Positions 53,424-61,457 of a stretch of DNA of 64,000 bases are shown one piece after another; position 1 is the stretch's first letter, and each line of letters begins with the position of its first letter. The DNA lies in NCBI GenBank assembly GCA_041397825.1, contig JAWKVX010000006.1, positions 124,001 to 188,000 on the forward strand. The letters are read 5' to 3'. The notes beneath the pieces are model-generated. The model was given only the letters and a program-made list of their open reading frames with translations. It was not told the DNA's origin and made no database searches. The stretch comes from JANNSX01 sp041397825. Lineage in GTDB: Bacteria > Pseudomonadota > Alphaproteobacteria > Rhizobiales > Hyphomicrobiaceae. The translations under genes and the position numbers were made by a program.

Positions 53424-54695
53424 TTGAGCGTCGAGAAGCAAGAGTTCCTGGAACGGTCGAAAGAGTTCTGGAACCCGAACAAGACCCAGTTCTGGCAGGA
53501 TCAGGGCGTCGATCTCGTCATCGACCGCCGTGAAGGCTATCTGCTCTACGACATGGACGGGCGCCGGCTGATCGACGTGCATCTGAACGGCGGCACCTAC
53601 AATCTCGGCCACCGCAACCCCGAGCTCATCGCCGTCATGAAGGCGGCGACCGAGCGATTCGACATGGGCAACCATCACTTCCCGGCGCTGGCACGCACCG
53701 CGCTCGCCGAGGCTCTGGCCGCCTGTACGCCGGGTGACCTGCAGTACACCATTTATGGCGCCGGTGGTGCCGAGGCGATCGACATCGCCATCAAGACCGC
53801 GCGCCATGCCATGCAGAAGCGGAAGATCGTCTCGATCGTCAAAGCCTATCACGGTCATTCGGGTCTCGCCGTCATGACCGGTGCCGAGCGGTTCTCGAAG
53901 ACGTTCCTCTCGGAGGACCGCCTCGGCGAGTTCGTCCAGGTGCCGTTCAACGATCTCGATGCCATGGAGGACGCGCTGAAGAAGCGCGACGCCGCCGCCG
54001 TCATCATGGAAACGATCCCGGCCACCTACGGCTTTCCGATGCCGAAGGAAGGCTATCTGCCGGCGGTCAAGAAGCTCTGCGAGCGTTACGACGCCCTCTA
54101 CATCTGCGACGAGGTGCAGACCGGGTTCATGCGCTGCGGCACCATGTGGGGCATCGAGAAATACGGTGTCGTCCCCGACATCATGGTGATCGGCAAGGGC
54201 ATCACCGGCGGCATCTACCCGATCTCCTGCTGCGTGGTCTCCGCCAAGCATGCAGGCTGGCTGAAGGAGGACGGTTTCGCCCATATGTCGACGGCGGGCG
54301 GGGCTGAGATAGGCTGCATCGTCGCCATGAAGGTGCTCGAGATCTGCCAGCGGCCGGAGGTGGCGAGCATGGTCGCCTACATCTCCAACTTCATCCGCGC
54401 CGGCCTCAACCAGATCCAGGATCTCTATCCGGATTTCTTCACCGGTATCCGCCAGAACGGCGTCGTCATGGGCCTCGAGTTCAATCATCCCGAGGGCGCC
54501 AAGCCGGTGATGAAGCATCTCTATCAGAACGGTGTCTGGGCCATCTTCTCAACCCTCGATCCGCGCGTGCTTCAATTCAAACCTGGCATTCTCATGACCC
54601 AGGCCCTCTCCGAGGAGCTGCTTCGTCGCGTCGAGGTCGCCATTGGAGCGGCGCGTGCCGAGGTGATGGGGACAGGCCTCAGGAGGAGCGCCTGA
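53424..54695 (+). CDS. Class III PLP enzyme, probable amino-alcohol-phosphate phospho-lyase
   Basis: The frame starts at TTG 53424 with GGAGAGG six bases upstream. The 423-residue fold type I enzyme has YGAGGAEAIDIAIKTAR, AYHGHSG, ALYICDEVQTGF (Asp229) and VIGKGITGG with the PLP Lys258. The class contains aminotransferases as well as phospho-lyases that turn phosphoethanolamine or 1-amino-2-propanol phosphate into an aldehyde, ammonia and phosphate. Position between an APH kinase and a CoA-acylating aldehyde dehydrogenase favours the lyase. An omega-aminotransferase remains possible. It overlaps the dehydrogenase start by one base. Confidence 0.78.
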   Translation: MSVEKQEFLERSKEFWNPNKTQFWQDQGVDLVIDRREGYLLYDMDGRRLIDVHLNGGTYNLGHRNPELIAVMKAATERFDMGNHHFPALARTALAEALAACTPGDLQYTIYGAGGAEAIDIAIKTARHAMQKRKIVSIVKAYHGHSGLAVMTGAERFSKTFLSEDRLGEFVQVPFNDLDAMEDALKKRDAAAVIMETIPATYGFPMPKEGYLPAVKKLCERYDALYICDEVQTGFMRCGTMWGIEKYGVVPDIMVIGKGITGGIYPISCCVVSAKHAGWLKEDGFAHMSTAGGAEIGCIVAMKVLEICQRPEVASMVAYISNFIRAGLNQIQDLYPDFFTGIRQNGVVMGLEFNHPEGAKPVMKHLYQNGVWAIFSTLDPRVLQFKPGILMTQALSEELLRRVEVAIGAARAEVMGTGLRRSA

Positions 54696-56284
54696 TGGAC
54701 CCTCAGGTTCGCACCCTCATCGACATCACGACTTCCCCGCAGGCGCTTGCCGCCCAGGCCGACATGGTCTTGGAGCGGGCGAAATGGGCCTCCGAGGTGT
54801 TCCAGCGTTACGATCGCAGCCGGACGCTTGCCATCGCCGAGGCGGTGGCGAATGCCGCCTATGCGAAGGCCGGCGCCTATGCCGAATGGGCCGTCAAGGA
54901 GACCGGGTTCGGCGTCGCTGCCCACAAGAAGATCAAGAACGAGATGACGAGCCTGCCCTTTCTCGACTTCTACCGGGAGTGGGACTTCGTCAACCCGAAG
55001 GTCAACGCGCATCGGCGCATCGTCGAGGTGCCGCGGCCGGCGGGAGTCGTTTTCGCACTCGTGCCCTCGACCAATCCGATCGCGACGATCAATTTCAAGT
55101 GCCTGTGCGCGCTGATGACCCGCAATGCCATCGTGCTCTCGCCGCATCCGGCCGCTCGCGAATGCGGCGTCGACGCCGTCCGCACCCTGGCGGCTGCCGC
55201 CGAGGCTGCGGGCGCACCGAACGGCGTCATCCAAGTCATCGAGCGTCCCAACATCCCCCTCATCGAGGAATTCATGCGGTCGGACAAGACCGACGTGATC
55301 CTGGCGACCGGCGGCACGGCCATGGTGCGCTCGGCCTACTCCTCGTCCAATCCGGCCATAGGCGTCGGACCGGGCAATGCGCCCGTGCTGGTCGACCGCA
55401 GCGCCGATATCAAGGCCGCCGCGCAATTCATCACGGACAGCAAGTCCTTCGACAACTCGGTGCTGTGCACCTCCGAGTCGGTGCTCATCACCGTGACCGA
55501 GGCCGAGAAGGAGCTGACCCGCGAGCTCGAACGAGCTGGCTGCCATATCTGCTCGGAGGAGGAGACCGGCCTCGTCCGCAGCTATCTCTTCCACGAGCGC
55601 GGCTTCAACGTCGAGGCGCTCGGACGCGATGCGCCATGGATTGCCGATCAGGCTGGCTTCAAGGTGCCGCCCAAGACTCGCGTCCTCGTCACGCCTGTGA
55701 CGCTCATCGGTGTCGACGAGCCGCTGTCGCGCGAGAAGCTCTGTCCGGTGCTCGCCATGTTCACGGCCCGGGGATCGGCTCAAGCCCTGGCCATGAGCCG
55801 GGCCGTCCTGCGCTTCTCCGGTGCCGGACATTCGGCGGCCATTCACAGCCGCGACCCGCAGATGGTCATGGACTTCTCGACCGCGGTCGAGGCTTACCGC
55901 GTGGTCGTCAACGCGCCCTGCTCGACCGGCGCGGCGGGTTTCGAGACGAACCTGCCGCCGACCTTCACCATCGGCACCGGCTACTACGGTCGCTCGTCGA
56001 TCGGCGACAACATCGGGCCTCAGCATCTCGTGCATTGGACACAGGTCGCCTATCACAAGGACAGCGCAGAGGCGATCACACGGCTCGAGACGGTGGAGCA
56101 GCGCTTTGCCGGCCCGTTGCCCGAGGCCCCGTCCGATGGCGTGCCCGGCAAGTCCTACGCCGCGCTCCGGGCCGAGACGGCGGCCTTGGCGCACTCGAGC
56201 GGCAGCGACCTGTCCGGCCATCAGCTTCGCGAGGAGATCCGGCGCATCATCGCCGAGGAGCTCCGTCAGGCCTTGAAGGGTTAG
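54695..56284 (+). CDS. CoA-acylating aldehyde dehydrogenase of a bacterial microcompartment
   Basis: A 529-residue enzyme of the EutE/PduP type, oxidising an aldehyde to acyl-CoA with NAD. FALVPSTNPIATINFKC binds CoA/NAD, TGGTAMVRSAYSSSNPAIGVGPGN is the dinucleotide loop, and DNSVLCTSES contains the catalytic Cys258. The C-terminal tail after a flexible Ser/Gly linker is an amphipathic helix (LREEIRRIIAEELRQAL), which looks like an encapsulation peptide. It is four bases upstream of the first shell gene, so it is the signature cargo of the compartment. Confidence 0.9.
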   Translation: MDPQVRTLIDITTSPQALAAQADMVLERAKWASEVFQRYDRSRTLAIAEAVANAAYAKAGAYAEWAVKETGFGVAAHKKIKNEMTSLPFLDFYREWDFVNPKVNAHRRIVEVPRPAGVVFALVPSTNPIATINFKCLCALMTRNAIVLSPHPAARECGVDAVRTLAAAAEAAGAPNGVIQVIERPNIPLIEEFMRSDKTDVILATGGTAMVRSAYSSSNPAIGVGPGNAPVLVDRSADIKAAAQFITDSKSFDNSVLCTSESVLITVTEAEKELTRELERAGCHICSEEETGLVRSYLFHERGFNVEALGRDAPWIADQAGFKVPPKTRVLVTPVTLIGVDEPLSREKLCPVLAMFTARGSAQALAMSRAVLRFSGAGHSAAIHSRDPQMVMDFSTAVEAYRVVVNAPCSTGAAGFETNLPPTFTIGTGYYGRSSIGDNIGPQHLVHWTQVAYHKDSAEAITRLETVEQRFAGPLPEAPSDGVPGKSYAALRAETAALAHSSGSDLSGHQLREEIRRIIAEELRQALKG

Positions 56285-56287
56285 CCA

Positions 56288-56899
56288 ATGGCCGAGCTCA
56301 GATCCAACATCTTCCTCGACCGCCTGCAACCGCAGACGCTCGCCTATCTCGCCACCTGGATCAGGGGCACGCTGCCGCGCGCCGACATGGCCGCACAGGT
56401 GATCGAAGTGGCACCGGGCCTCGACATCGAGGCGCTGACGGACGTGGCGTTGAAGCATGCGACGGTCAAGGCCGGCATTCTCGTGGTCGAGCGCCAGTTC
56501 GGCTATCTGGAGTTCCATTCGCGCTCGACGTCGGAAGTTCAGGCAGCGGCCGCCGAAGTGCTTCGTGAGCTCGGTGCCAAGGCGAGCGATGCGCGCAAGC
56601 CCGAGATCCTCGCCAGCAAGGTGCTGACCCGCATCGATCACCAGCACGCTTTCCTCATCAACCGCAACCGCATCGGCTCGATGGTGCTGGGGGGCGATTC
56701 GGTTTTCGTGCTCGAGATGCAGCCGGCCTCCTATGCGATCCTCGCCACCAACGAGGCGGAGAAGGCCGCCAACATCAAGGTCATCGATTACCGCATGATC
56801 GGTGCGACGGGGCGTGTGTACCTTGCCGGCCTCGAGGCCGAGATCCGCAATGCCCGCGACGCCGCCGAGCAGGCCTTGCAAAGCGCGGCACGGGGTTGA
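56288..56899 (+). CDS. Microcompartment shell protein BMC-T (first)
   Basis: A 203-residue tandem-BMC-domain protein that forms pseudohexameric trimers. Domain 1 (about 1-95) ends with AGILVVERQFGYLEFHSRST. Domain 2 (about 105-200) contains HQHAFLINRNRIGSMVLGGDSVFVLEMQPASYAILATNEAEKAA and GATGRVYLAG. BMC-T proteins can make larger, gated pores for cofactors. It is a paralog of the gene at 58027, with shared L-x-P-x-x-LAYLATW-like and DHQHA/SDQHA blocks. It starts four bases after the dehydrogenase stop. Confidence 0.88.
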   Translation: MAELRSNIFLDRLQPQTLAYLATWIRGTLPRADMAAQVIEVAPGLDIEALTDVALKHATVKAGILVVERQFGYLEFHSRSTSEVQAAAAEVLRELGAKASDARKPEILASKVLTRIDHQHAFLINRNRIGSMVLGGDSVFVLEMQPASYAILATNEAEKAANIKVIDYRMIGATGRVYLAGLEAEIRNARDAAEQALQSAARG

Positions 56900-56904
56900 G
56901 CCAG

Positions 56905-57384
56905 ATGAACCGCGACGAGTTGCGCCAGATCGTCCGCGACGTGCTCGCCGAGGAGATCGCCCGTGTCCGGCGCGACCGGGATGGCGCTGCCGGGGCGCCG
57001 CGCCCGCGTATCCGCGAGGAGGTCGTCTCGATCCGCTCGGACATGGAGCTGGGCCAGTTCGTGCGACGGCTGGCCGAAATCCTCAAGGATGGCCGCAACC
57101 GCGACGAGATCGAGCAGGGCCGCTGGGTGTTCCGGCTGGCACCCGGCTCGGCCGCCGCCCAGGCCGCGCCGGCACTGCCGCATCATGGCGCTGGCGCAGC
57201 TCCACCGCCCGCCGCTCCGGCCGCCGCGGCCGCCACCATCGATCGCGGCATCGTCTCGGAGCGCCAGATCGAGGGTTTGCCGAGCGGCACCAGCCGCCTC
57301 GTCGTCGGCAAGACCGTACGCTTCACACCGCTGGCCCGCGACCGGCTGAGAGTGCGCGGTATCGAGATCGAAAGGACGGGTTGA
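56905..57384 (+). CDS. Unknown microcompartment-locus protein with targeting-like N-terminal helix
   Basis: The ATG at 56905 is chosen over the TTG at 56896. The 159-residue product starts with an amphipathic helix (MNRDELRQIVRDVLAEEIARV). This resembles the C-terminal tail of the aldehyde dehydrogenase in the same operon. A small domain follows (LGQFVRRLAEILKDGRNRDEIEQGRWVFRL), then a Pro/Ala linker of about 35 residues, then a C-terminal domain (SERQIEGLPSGTSRLVVGK, VRFTPLARDRLRVRG). I know no function. A hypothetical protein occupies this slot in RMM loci as I recall them. It may be a scaffold linking cargo to shell. Confidence 0.7.
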   Translation: MNRDELRQIVRDVLAEEIARVRRDRDGAAGAPRPRIREEVVSIRSDMELGQFVRRLAEILKDGRNRDEIEQGRWVFRLAPGSAAAQAAPALPHHGAGAAPPPAAPAAAAATIDRGIVSERQIEGLPSGTSRLVVGKTVRFTPLARDRLRVRGIEIERTG

Positions 57385-57665
57385 TGCTCAAGGGTCGTGT
57401 CATCGGCCGCTACTGGTCGACGCGCCGCATCGCGACGCTGCCGCAAGGGGCGCTGCTCAATGTGGAGCTCGAGAACGGATCGCGGATGGTCGCCTTCGAT
57501 CCCCTTGGCTGTGGCGACGGCGAAGAGGTGCTGATCACCACGGGCTCCGTCGCCGCCGGCTATTTCGAGAAGATCAAGGCCCCGATCGATGCACTCATCA
57601 TCGGCTCCATCGACCCGGAGACCGGCGAGCAGAAGCCCGTAGCGAAAACCAAGAGCAAGAGTTGA
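57384..57665 (+). CDS. Microcompartment vertex protein BMC-P (EutN/CcmL family)
   Basis: A 93-residue pentamer-forming protein. MLKGRVIGRYWSTRRIATLPQGALLNVEL starts the fold, and the FDPLGCGDGEEVLITTGSVAAGYF block matches the EutN/CcmL core that reads GAGxGExVLVxxGSxAR in relatives. PIDALIIGSIDPETG follows. Five copies cap each shell vertex. Its start shares one base with the preceding stop (TGATG). A basic Lys/Ser tail closes the protein. Confidence 0.92.
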   Translation: MLKGRVIGRYWSTRRIATLPQGALLNVELENGSRMVAFDPLGCGDGEEVLITTGSVAAGYFEKIKAPIDALIIGSIDPETGEQKPVAKTKSKS

Positions 57666-57704
57666 TTCGAAGCTGAATTCGTCGAGCCCGAGAAGGAGAC
57701 ATGC

Positions 57705-57989
57705 ATGTCGACCCACGCCATCGGAATGATCGAGACCAAAGGCTATGTCGCGGCGCTGGCCGCTACCGACGCCATGGTCAAGGCCGCCAACGTCACTATC
57801 GTCGCTCGCGAGCAGGTCGGTGATGGCCTCGTCGCCGTCGTCATCCGCGGCGATGTCGGCGCCGTCAAGGCGGCGACCGAGGCCGGCGCCGAGACCGCCA
57901 ATCAGGTCGGCGAGCTGATCGCGGTGCACGTCATCCCGCGTCCGCACCCCGATCTCGGCGACTATTTCTCGACCGCGCGCGCAAAGTGA
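57705..57989 (+). CDS. Microcompartment shell protein BMC-H
   Basis: A 94-residue single-domain shell protein forming hexamers, the main facet tile. AIGMIETKGYVAALAATDAMVKAA begins the fold, and VAVVIRGDVGAVKAATEAGAE and AVHVIPRPHPDL are hallmarks of the PduA/CcmK line. The pore loop is Q37-V-G-D-G41, where PduA has a Ser at position 40. The Asp40 ring would make a negative pore. An AGAAGGAGA ribosome site precedes the ATG. Confidence 0.95.
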   Translation: MSTHAIGMIETKGYVAALAATDAMVKAANVTIVAREQVGDGLVAVVIRGDVGAVKAATEAGAETANQVGELIAVHVIPRPHPDLGDYFSTARAK

Positions 57990-58026
57990 ACTCCACGCCT
58001 CGTCGCCCTGCCGGGAGTCCCGTGAC

Positions 58027-58659
58027 ATGACCGAGCTGCGCGTCTACCTGCCGATCGACCGGCTCGAGCCGCAATTCGCGGCCTATCTGGCGACGCCCAT
58101 GCGTGCCCGCGGCTATCCGCCGATCGAGGGTGACACGAGCCTGATCGTCGAGGTGGCACCGGCGCTGGCAATTCATCGGATTGTCGATCTGGCTCTCAAG
58201 GCGGCACCCGATCTCGAGCCGGGCATCCTCTATGTCGAGCGTCAGTTCGGCGTGCTCGAACTGCATGCGCGCGACGAGGCGATCGTGGCGACCGCCGGCA
58301 AGGCCCTTCTCAAAGGCATCAAGGCCAAACCCGGCGACCAGATGAAGCCCAAGACGCTGTTCTCCGACATCGTCGAGCGCATCTCCGATCAGCACGCCAT
58401 CATCCTCAACCGGACGCGCGAGGCCTCCATGGTGCTGCCGGGCCAGTCGCTTCTCGTCTACGAGATGATCCCGGCACTCTTCGCGGCTGTTGCCGCCAAC
58501 GAGGCGGAGAAAGCCGCGCCGGGAGCGACGCTGGTCGACGTGCAGATGATCGGCGCCTCGGGCCGCATTTTCATGTCGGGCGAGACCGCCGATCTCGAGC
58601 GGGCGCGACAGCGTATCGACGAGACTCTCGCCGCCATCGAGGGGCGCTCCGACCCTTGA
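58027..58659 (+). CDS. Microcompartment shell protein BMC-T (second)
   Basis: A 210-residue tandem-domain shell protein, paralog of the one at 56288. LRVYLPIDRLEPQFAAYLATP opens domain 1, GILYVERQFGVLELHARDEA closes it, and ERISDQHAIILNRTREASMVLPGQSLLVYEM opens domain 2. GASGRIFMSGETADLERAR ends the protein. Having two BMC-T, one BMC-P and one BMC-H gives a complete, minimal shell. It is the last gene of the locus, and the next gene is convergent, its stop immediately adjacent. Confidence 0.88.
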   Translation: MTELRVYLPIDRLEPQFAAYLATPMRARGYPPIEGDTSLIVEVAPALAIHRIVDLALKAAPDLEPGILYVERQFGVLELHARDEAIVATAGKALLKGIKAKPGDQMKPKTLFSDIVERISDQHAIILNRTREASMVLPGQSLLVYEMIPALFAAVAANEAEKAAPGATLVDVQMIGASGRIFMSGETADLERARQRIDETLAAIEGRSDP

Positions 58660-59634
58660 TCAGGGCTTGAGAATAACCTTGCCGATCGCCTCTCGACGCT
58701 CGATGGCTGCCATGGCCTCGGCGATCCGTTCGAGTGGATAGACGCCGTGAATGGCTGGCTCGATCTCGCCGGCAGCGACCCAGTCGAGCACCTGGCGCAT
58801 GTGGGCGGCGTGACCGCCCGGCACCTGCTTGAGATAGGCGCCCCAGAAGACACCGATGGCCGAGGCACTTTTCAGCAGCAGCAGATTGAGAGGAAGCTTC
58901 GGAATGTCGCCAGCCGCGAAGCCGATGACGAGAAAACGGCCATCCCAGCCGAGCGCCCGGACGGCCGGCTCGGCATAGGGCCCGCCGACGCAGTCGTAGA
59001 CGACGTCGATGCCCTTGCTGCCGCCGAGATCTTTCAGGACCGTCTTGAGATCGGCGGTCGTGTAATCGACGGTCTCCGCGGCGCCATGCGCCCGCGCCAC
59101 TTCGAGCTTAACCGCCGACGACGCGCAGGCGATGACGCGGGCTCCCAGCCGAGCGCCGATCTCGACCGCCGCCAGCCCGGCCCCACCCGACGCGCCGAGT
59201 ACGACCAGCGTCTCACCGGCCTTGAGCCGCCCCCGGTCGATCAAGCCATGCATGGCCGTGCCATAGGTGACGGACAGCCCGGCACCGACCTCGGCCGACA
59301 CCGAATCCGGCAGCCGTGCCAGATTCTCGGCCCGGGCGACCACTTTCTCGGCAGCGCCACCCCAGCCGAGGTATCCCATGACACGATCGTCGACACCAAG
59401 ACCCTCGACGCCGGGTCCGACGCGCTCGATTCGCCCGGCGACTTCCGCCGCCGGCGCAAAGGGAAGCGCCGGCTTGAACTGATATTTGTTGCGGATGATG
59501 AGCGTATCGAAGTAGTTGAGCGCCGCCGCCTCGATCTTGACCAGAGCCTCTCCCGGCCCCGGCACGGGGTCAGGGACCTCGGTCACCTCGATCAGCTCCG
59601 GCCCGCCGAAGGTCTTGCACAACGCCGCGCGCAT
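58660..59634 (-). CDS. Zinc-free alcohol dehydrogenase/NADPH:quinone oxidoreductase family
   Basis: The start at 59634 (MRAALCKTFGGPELIEV) is chosen because the open frame upstream overlaps the opposite methyltransferase gene. The 324-residue MDR protein has ALNYFDTLIIRNKYQFKPALPFAPAAEVAG, GAGLSVTYGTAMHGL and the NADPH motif VVLGASGGAGLAAVEIGARLGA. It lacks the Cys/His zinc ligands, as in QOR. It uses NADPH to reduce quinones or enones. It abuts the compartment operon but on the opposite strand, so co-function is doubtful. Confidence 0.87.
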   Translation of the reverse strand: MRAALCKTFGGPELIEVTEVPDPVPGPGEALVKIEAAALNYFDTLIIRNKYQFKPALPFAPAAEVAGRIERVGPGVEGLGVDDRVMGYLGWGGAAEKVVARAENLARLPDSVSAEVGAGLSVTYGTAMHGLIDRGRLKAGETLVVLGASGGAGLAAVEIGARLGARVIACASSAVKLEVARAHGAAETVDYTTADLKTVLKDLGGSKGIDVVYDCVGGPYAEPAVRALGWDGRFLVIGFAAGDIPKLPLNLLLLKSASAIGVFWGAYLKQVPGGHAAHMRQVLDWVAAGEIEPAIHGVYPLERIAEAMAAIERREAIGKVILKP

Positions 59635-59706
59635 GTGAGAACTCCTGTTGTGACAACAGCCTCTTACGGCTTCGGCCGGCAGGATGCCACCCTCCAAGGA
59701 CAGACC

Positions 59707-60264
59707 ATGCGCGGCTATTTCGCCATCGGCGCCGAGCGGATCTCGAAACAGCTCAATCTCGGCAATCTCGTCCGCTCGGCCCACGGATTTGGGGCGAGCT
59801 TCTTCTTCACGATCGGCTCGCATCTGAGCCGGGGCGAGGCCTACGCCGACACCTCGAAGGCCGCGGGTCATCTGCCGATCTACAGCTATCCGACACCGGC
59901 CGACCTGAAACTGCCGAAAGGCTGCCGCCTTGTCGGCATCGAGCTTCTGGACGAAGCCATTGAATTGCCGAGCTTCCGGCATCCTCTGCTGGCAGCCTAC
60001 GTGCTCGGGCCTGAGCGCGGCTCGCTCTCCGAAGCCGTGATCGAGCGTTGTGACTACATCGTCAAGATCCCGACCTCATTCTGTGTCAATGTTGCCATGG
60101 CAGGCGCGATCGTGATGTATGACCGGGTCCGGAGCCTCGGCCGATTTGCCGAGCGCCCGGTCGGCGAAGGTGGGCCAGCCGGGGTCGATCATCCGCCGGG
60201 CGGGCCGGGACTTGGAGCGGAGCGGGTTCCGCATCCGAGAGCGGCCGGAAAGCATCGGGACTGA
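59707..60264 (+). CDS. SpoU (TrmH) family RNA methyltransferase
   Basis: A 185-residue protein. The ATG at 59707 is used; the longer frame runs across the opposite oxidoreductase gene. GNLVRSAHGFGASFFFTIGSHL is SPOUT motif 1, LAAYVLGPERGSLSEAVIERCDYIVKIPT is motif 2, and SFCVNVAMAGAIVMYDRV is motif 3, which builds the knotted SAM site. It 2'-O-methylates RNA, but which RNA is unknown. It lies divergent from the oxidoreductase gene and 16 bases before the IalB-like gene. Confidence 0.85.
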   Translation: MRGYFAIGAERISKQLNLGNLVRSAHGFGASFFFTIGSHLSRGEAYADTSKAAGHLPIYSYPTPADLKLPKGCRLVGIELLDEAIELPSFRHPLLAAYVLGPERGSLSEAVIERCDYIVKIPTSFCVNVAMAGAIVMYDRVRSLGRFAERPVGEGGPAGVDHPPGGPGLGAERVPHPRAAGKHRD

Positions 60265-60280
60265 AGCCGTGAGGACGATC

Positions 60281-60793
60281 ATGCTGTTGAGACTTGCTGC
60301 ACTCACTCTTTCGCTCACCGCCCTGGCGTTGCCCGCCTCGGCCCAAACCGCCGAGCTGCTCCAGAAACACCGGGACTGGTCGGCCTACCGCCACAAGGCC
60401 GAGAAGGACACGACCTGCTTCGCTGTAACTCAGCCAAAGGATTCCGAGCCGAAGAACGTCAACCGCGGCGACATCTTCCTCTATGTCTCATTCTGGCCGG
60501 CCGACAAGGTCAAGGAGCAGGTGATGCTGCGCCTCGGCTATCCGATCAAGGACAACAGCGCGGTCTCCGCCGCTGTCGGCTCCGACACGTTCTCCTTCGA
60601 GCCCAAGGATGACAAGGCCTTCATCCAGGATGGCGACGTCGAGCGGAAATTCGTCGAGGCGATCAAGAAGGGCGACAAGCTCGTCATCAAGGGCATGTCA
60701 AAGAAGGGCACCGAGACGACCGACGTCTACTCGCTGTTGGGCGTCAGTGCCGCCTTGAAGCAGGCCGAAGAGGCCTGCGCCTCAGGCGCTTAG
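60281..60793 (+). CDS. IalB (invasion-associated locus B)-like secreted protein
   Basis: The ATG at 60281 is used because a signal peptide follows directly (MLLRLAALTLSLTALALPASA). The 170-residue product has DWSAYRHKAEKDTTCFAVTQPKDSEP, the family's Cys-containing start, and DIFLYVSFWPADKVKEQVMLRLGYPI in the middle. The terminal Cys in EEACASG can pair with the first. IalB-type proteins are periplasmic or outer-membrane associated in Hyphomicrobiales, with poorly known roles. The longer frame from 60119 overlaps the methyltransferase gene. Confidence 0.85.
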   Translation: MLLRLAALTLSLTALALPASAQTAELLQKHRDWSAYRHKAEKDTTCFAVTQPKDSEPKNVNRGDIFLYVSFWPADKVKEQVMLRLGYPIKDNSAVSAAVGSDTFSFEPKDDKAFIQDGDVERKFVEAIKKGDKLVIKGMSKKGTETTDVYSLLGVSAALKQAEEACASGA

Positions 60794-60852
60794 CGCCCAC
60801 AATCTTCGGCCGGCGGCTCGGCGAATGCACCACCGCCGGCATGGTGAACGGG

Positions 60853-61290
60853 TCACGCTCCCGGATAGGCGAGGAACACCGCGCCAACCATGGCGATGAC
60901 GCCGGCGAACCGGCTGGCCATGGCCTTGGCCCGATCGGCCTTCATGAACTGACCGGCGATCAGGAAGGCGGCGCCGAGCCCGACTGCGATGAGGAGGAAC
61001 CACATCACTGTTGCCGGCGGCAGCCAGAGAGCAGTCGCCGCGATGAGCTTGCCGGCGCCTCCGCCCATCAGCCCAATGGCAAAGAGCCCGATCACTACGG
61101 CAAAGGTGATGAGGAAGGCGAGCGCATGCCAGCCCATGTCGGCCAGGCTCATTCCGGCCCACAAGCCGAAGGCGGGAAAGGCGAGCACCAAGGCGGCGAT
61201 AAGCCAGTTCGGCACCGTGCCGCGCCAGAAGTTGAACAGGGCGCCGGCGGCCAGAATGCCGACCGGAATGAGAATGGATGACTCGAGCAT
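60853..61290 (-). CDS. Prepilin-peptidase-like (CpaA/A24) membrane protein lacking catalytic Asp
   Basis: A 145-residue protein with about five membrane helices. Its layout follows CpaA-type peptidases: an early NFWRGTVPNWLIAALVLAFP block where active enzymes have Asp before IPN, and GLMGGGAGKLIAATALWLPP where active enzymes have GxGD. Both expected Asp are absent (Asn or Phe at the first, Ala at the second). It may be an inactive relative with a structural role, or a wholly different small membrane family. It stands alone, with no pilus genes seen. Confidence 0.6.
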   Translation of the reverse strand: MLESSILIPVGILAAGALFNFWRGTVPNWLIAALVLAFPAFGLWAGMSLADMGWHALAFLITFAVVIGLFAIGLMGGGAGKLIAATALWLPPATVMWFLLIAVGLGAAFLIAGQFMKADRAKAMASRFAGVIAMVGAVFLAYPGA

Positions 61291-61457
61291 GTATTGCCTC
61301 CCCAGGCTTTGAGATGTCGGGAGGAAAACTGGGCTGCGTCGGTTACCGAAAGGTTAATGCGCCGCTCGGCCGGTGTTTGAGTTCCCGCGCCGCCTAAGCT
61401 AAAGCCTTCCTGCGGATTTCCGGGCGGTGCGTCCCTGCCCCCGTCGCACTGGAGGCA

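Noticed and set aside
53424..54695. Reading the class III enzyme as a beta-alanine or GABA aminotransferase
   Set aside because: Not excluded, but the kinase and CoA-acylating dehydrogenase context of an RMM-type locus makes a phospho-lyase more likely.
54572..56881. A very long minus-strand open frame opposite the aldehyde dehydrogenase and first BMC-T
   Set aside because: Shadow frame: the plus strand has clear enzyme and shell motifs, and the antisense translation is Arg/Asp/Leu/His-rich without domains.
58747..59706. Upstream part of the SpoU methyltransferase frame
   Set aside because: It runs antisense to the quinone oxidoreductase; the SPOUT motifs begin only after 59707.
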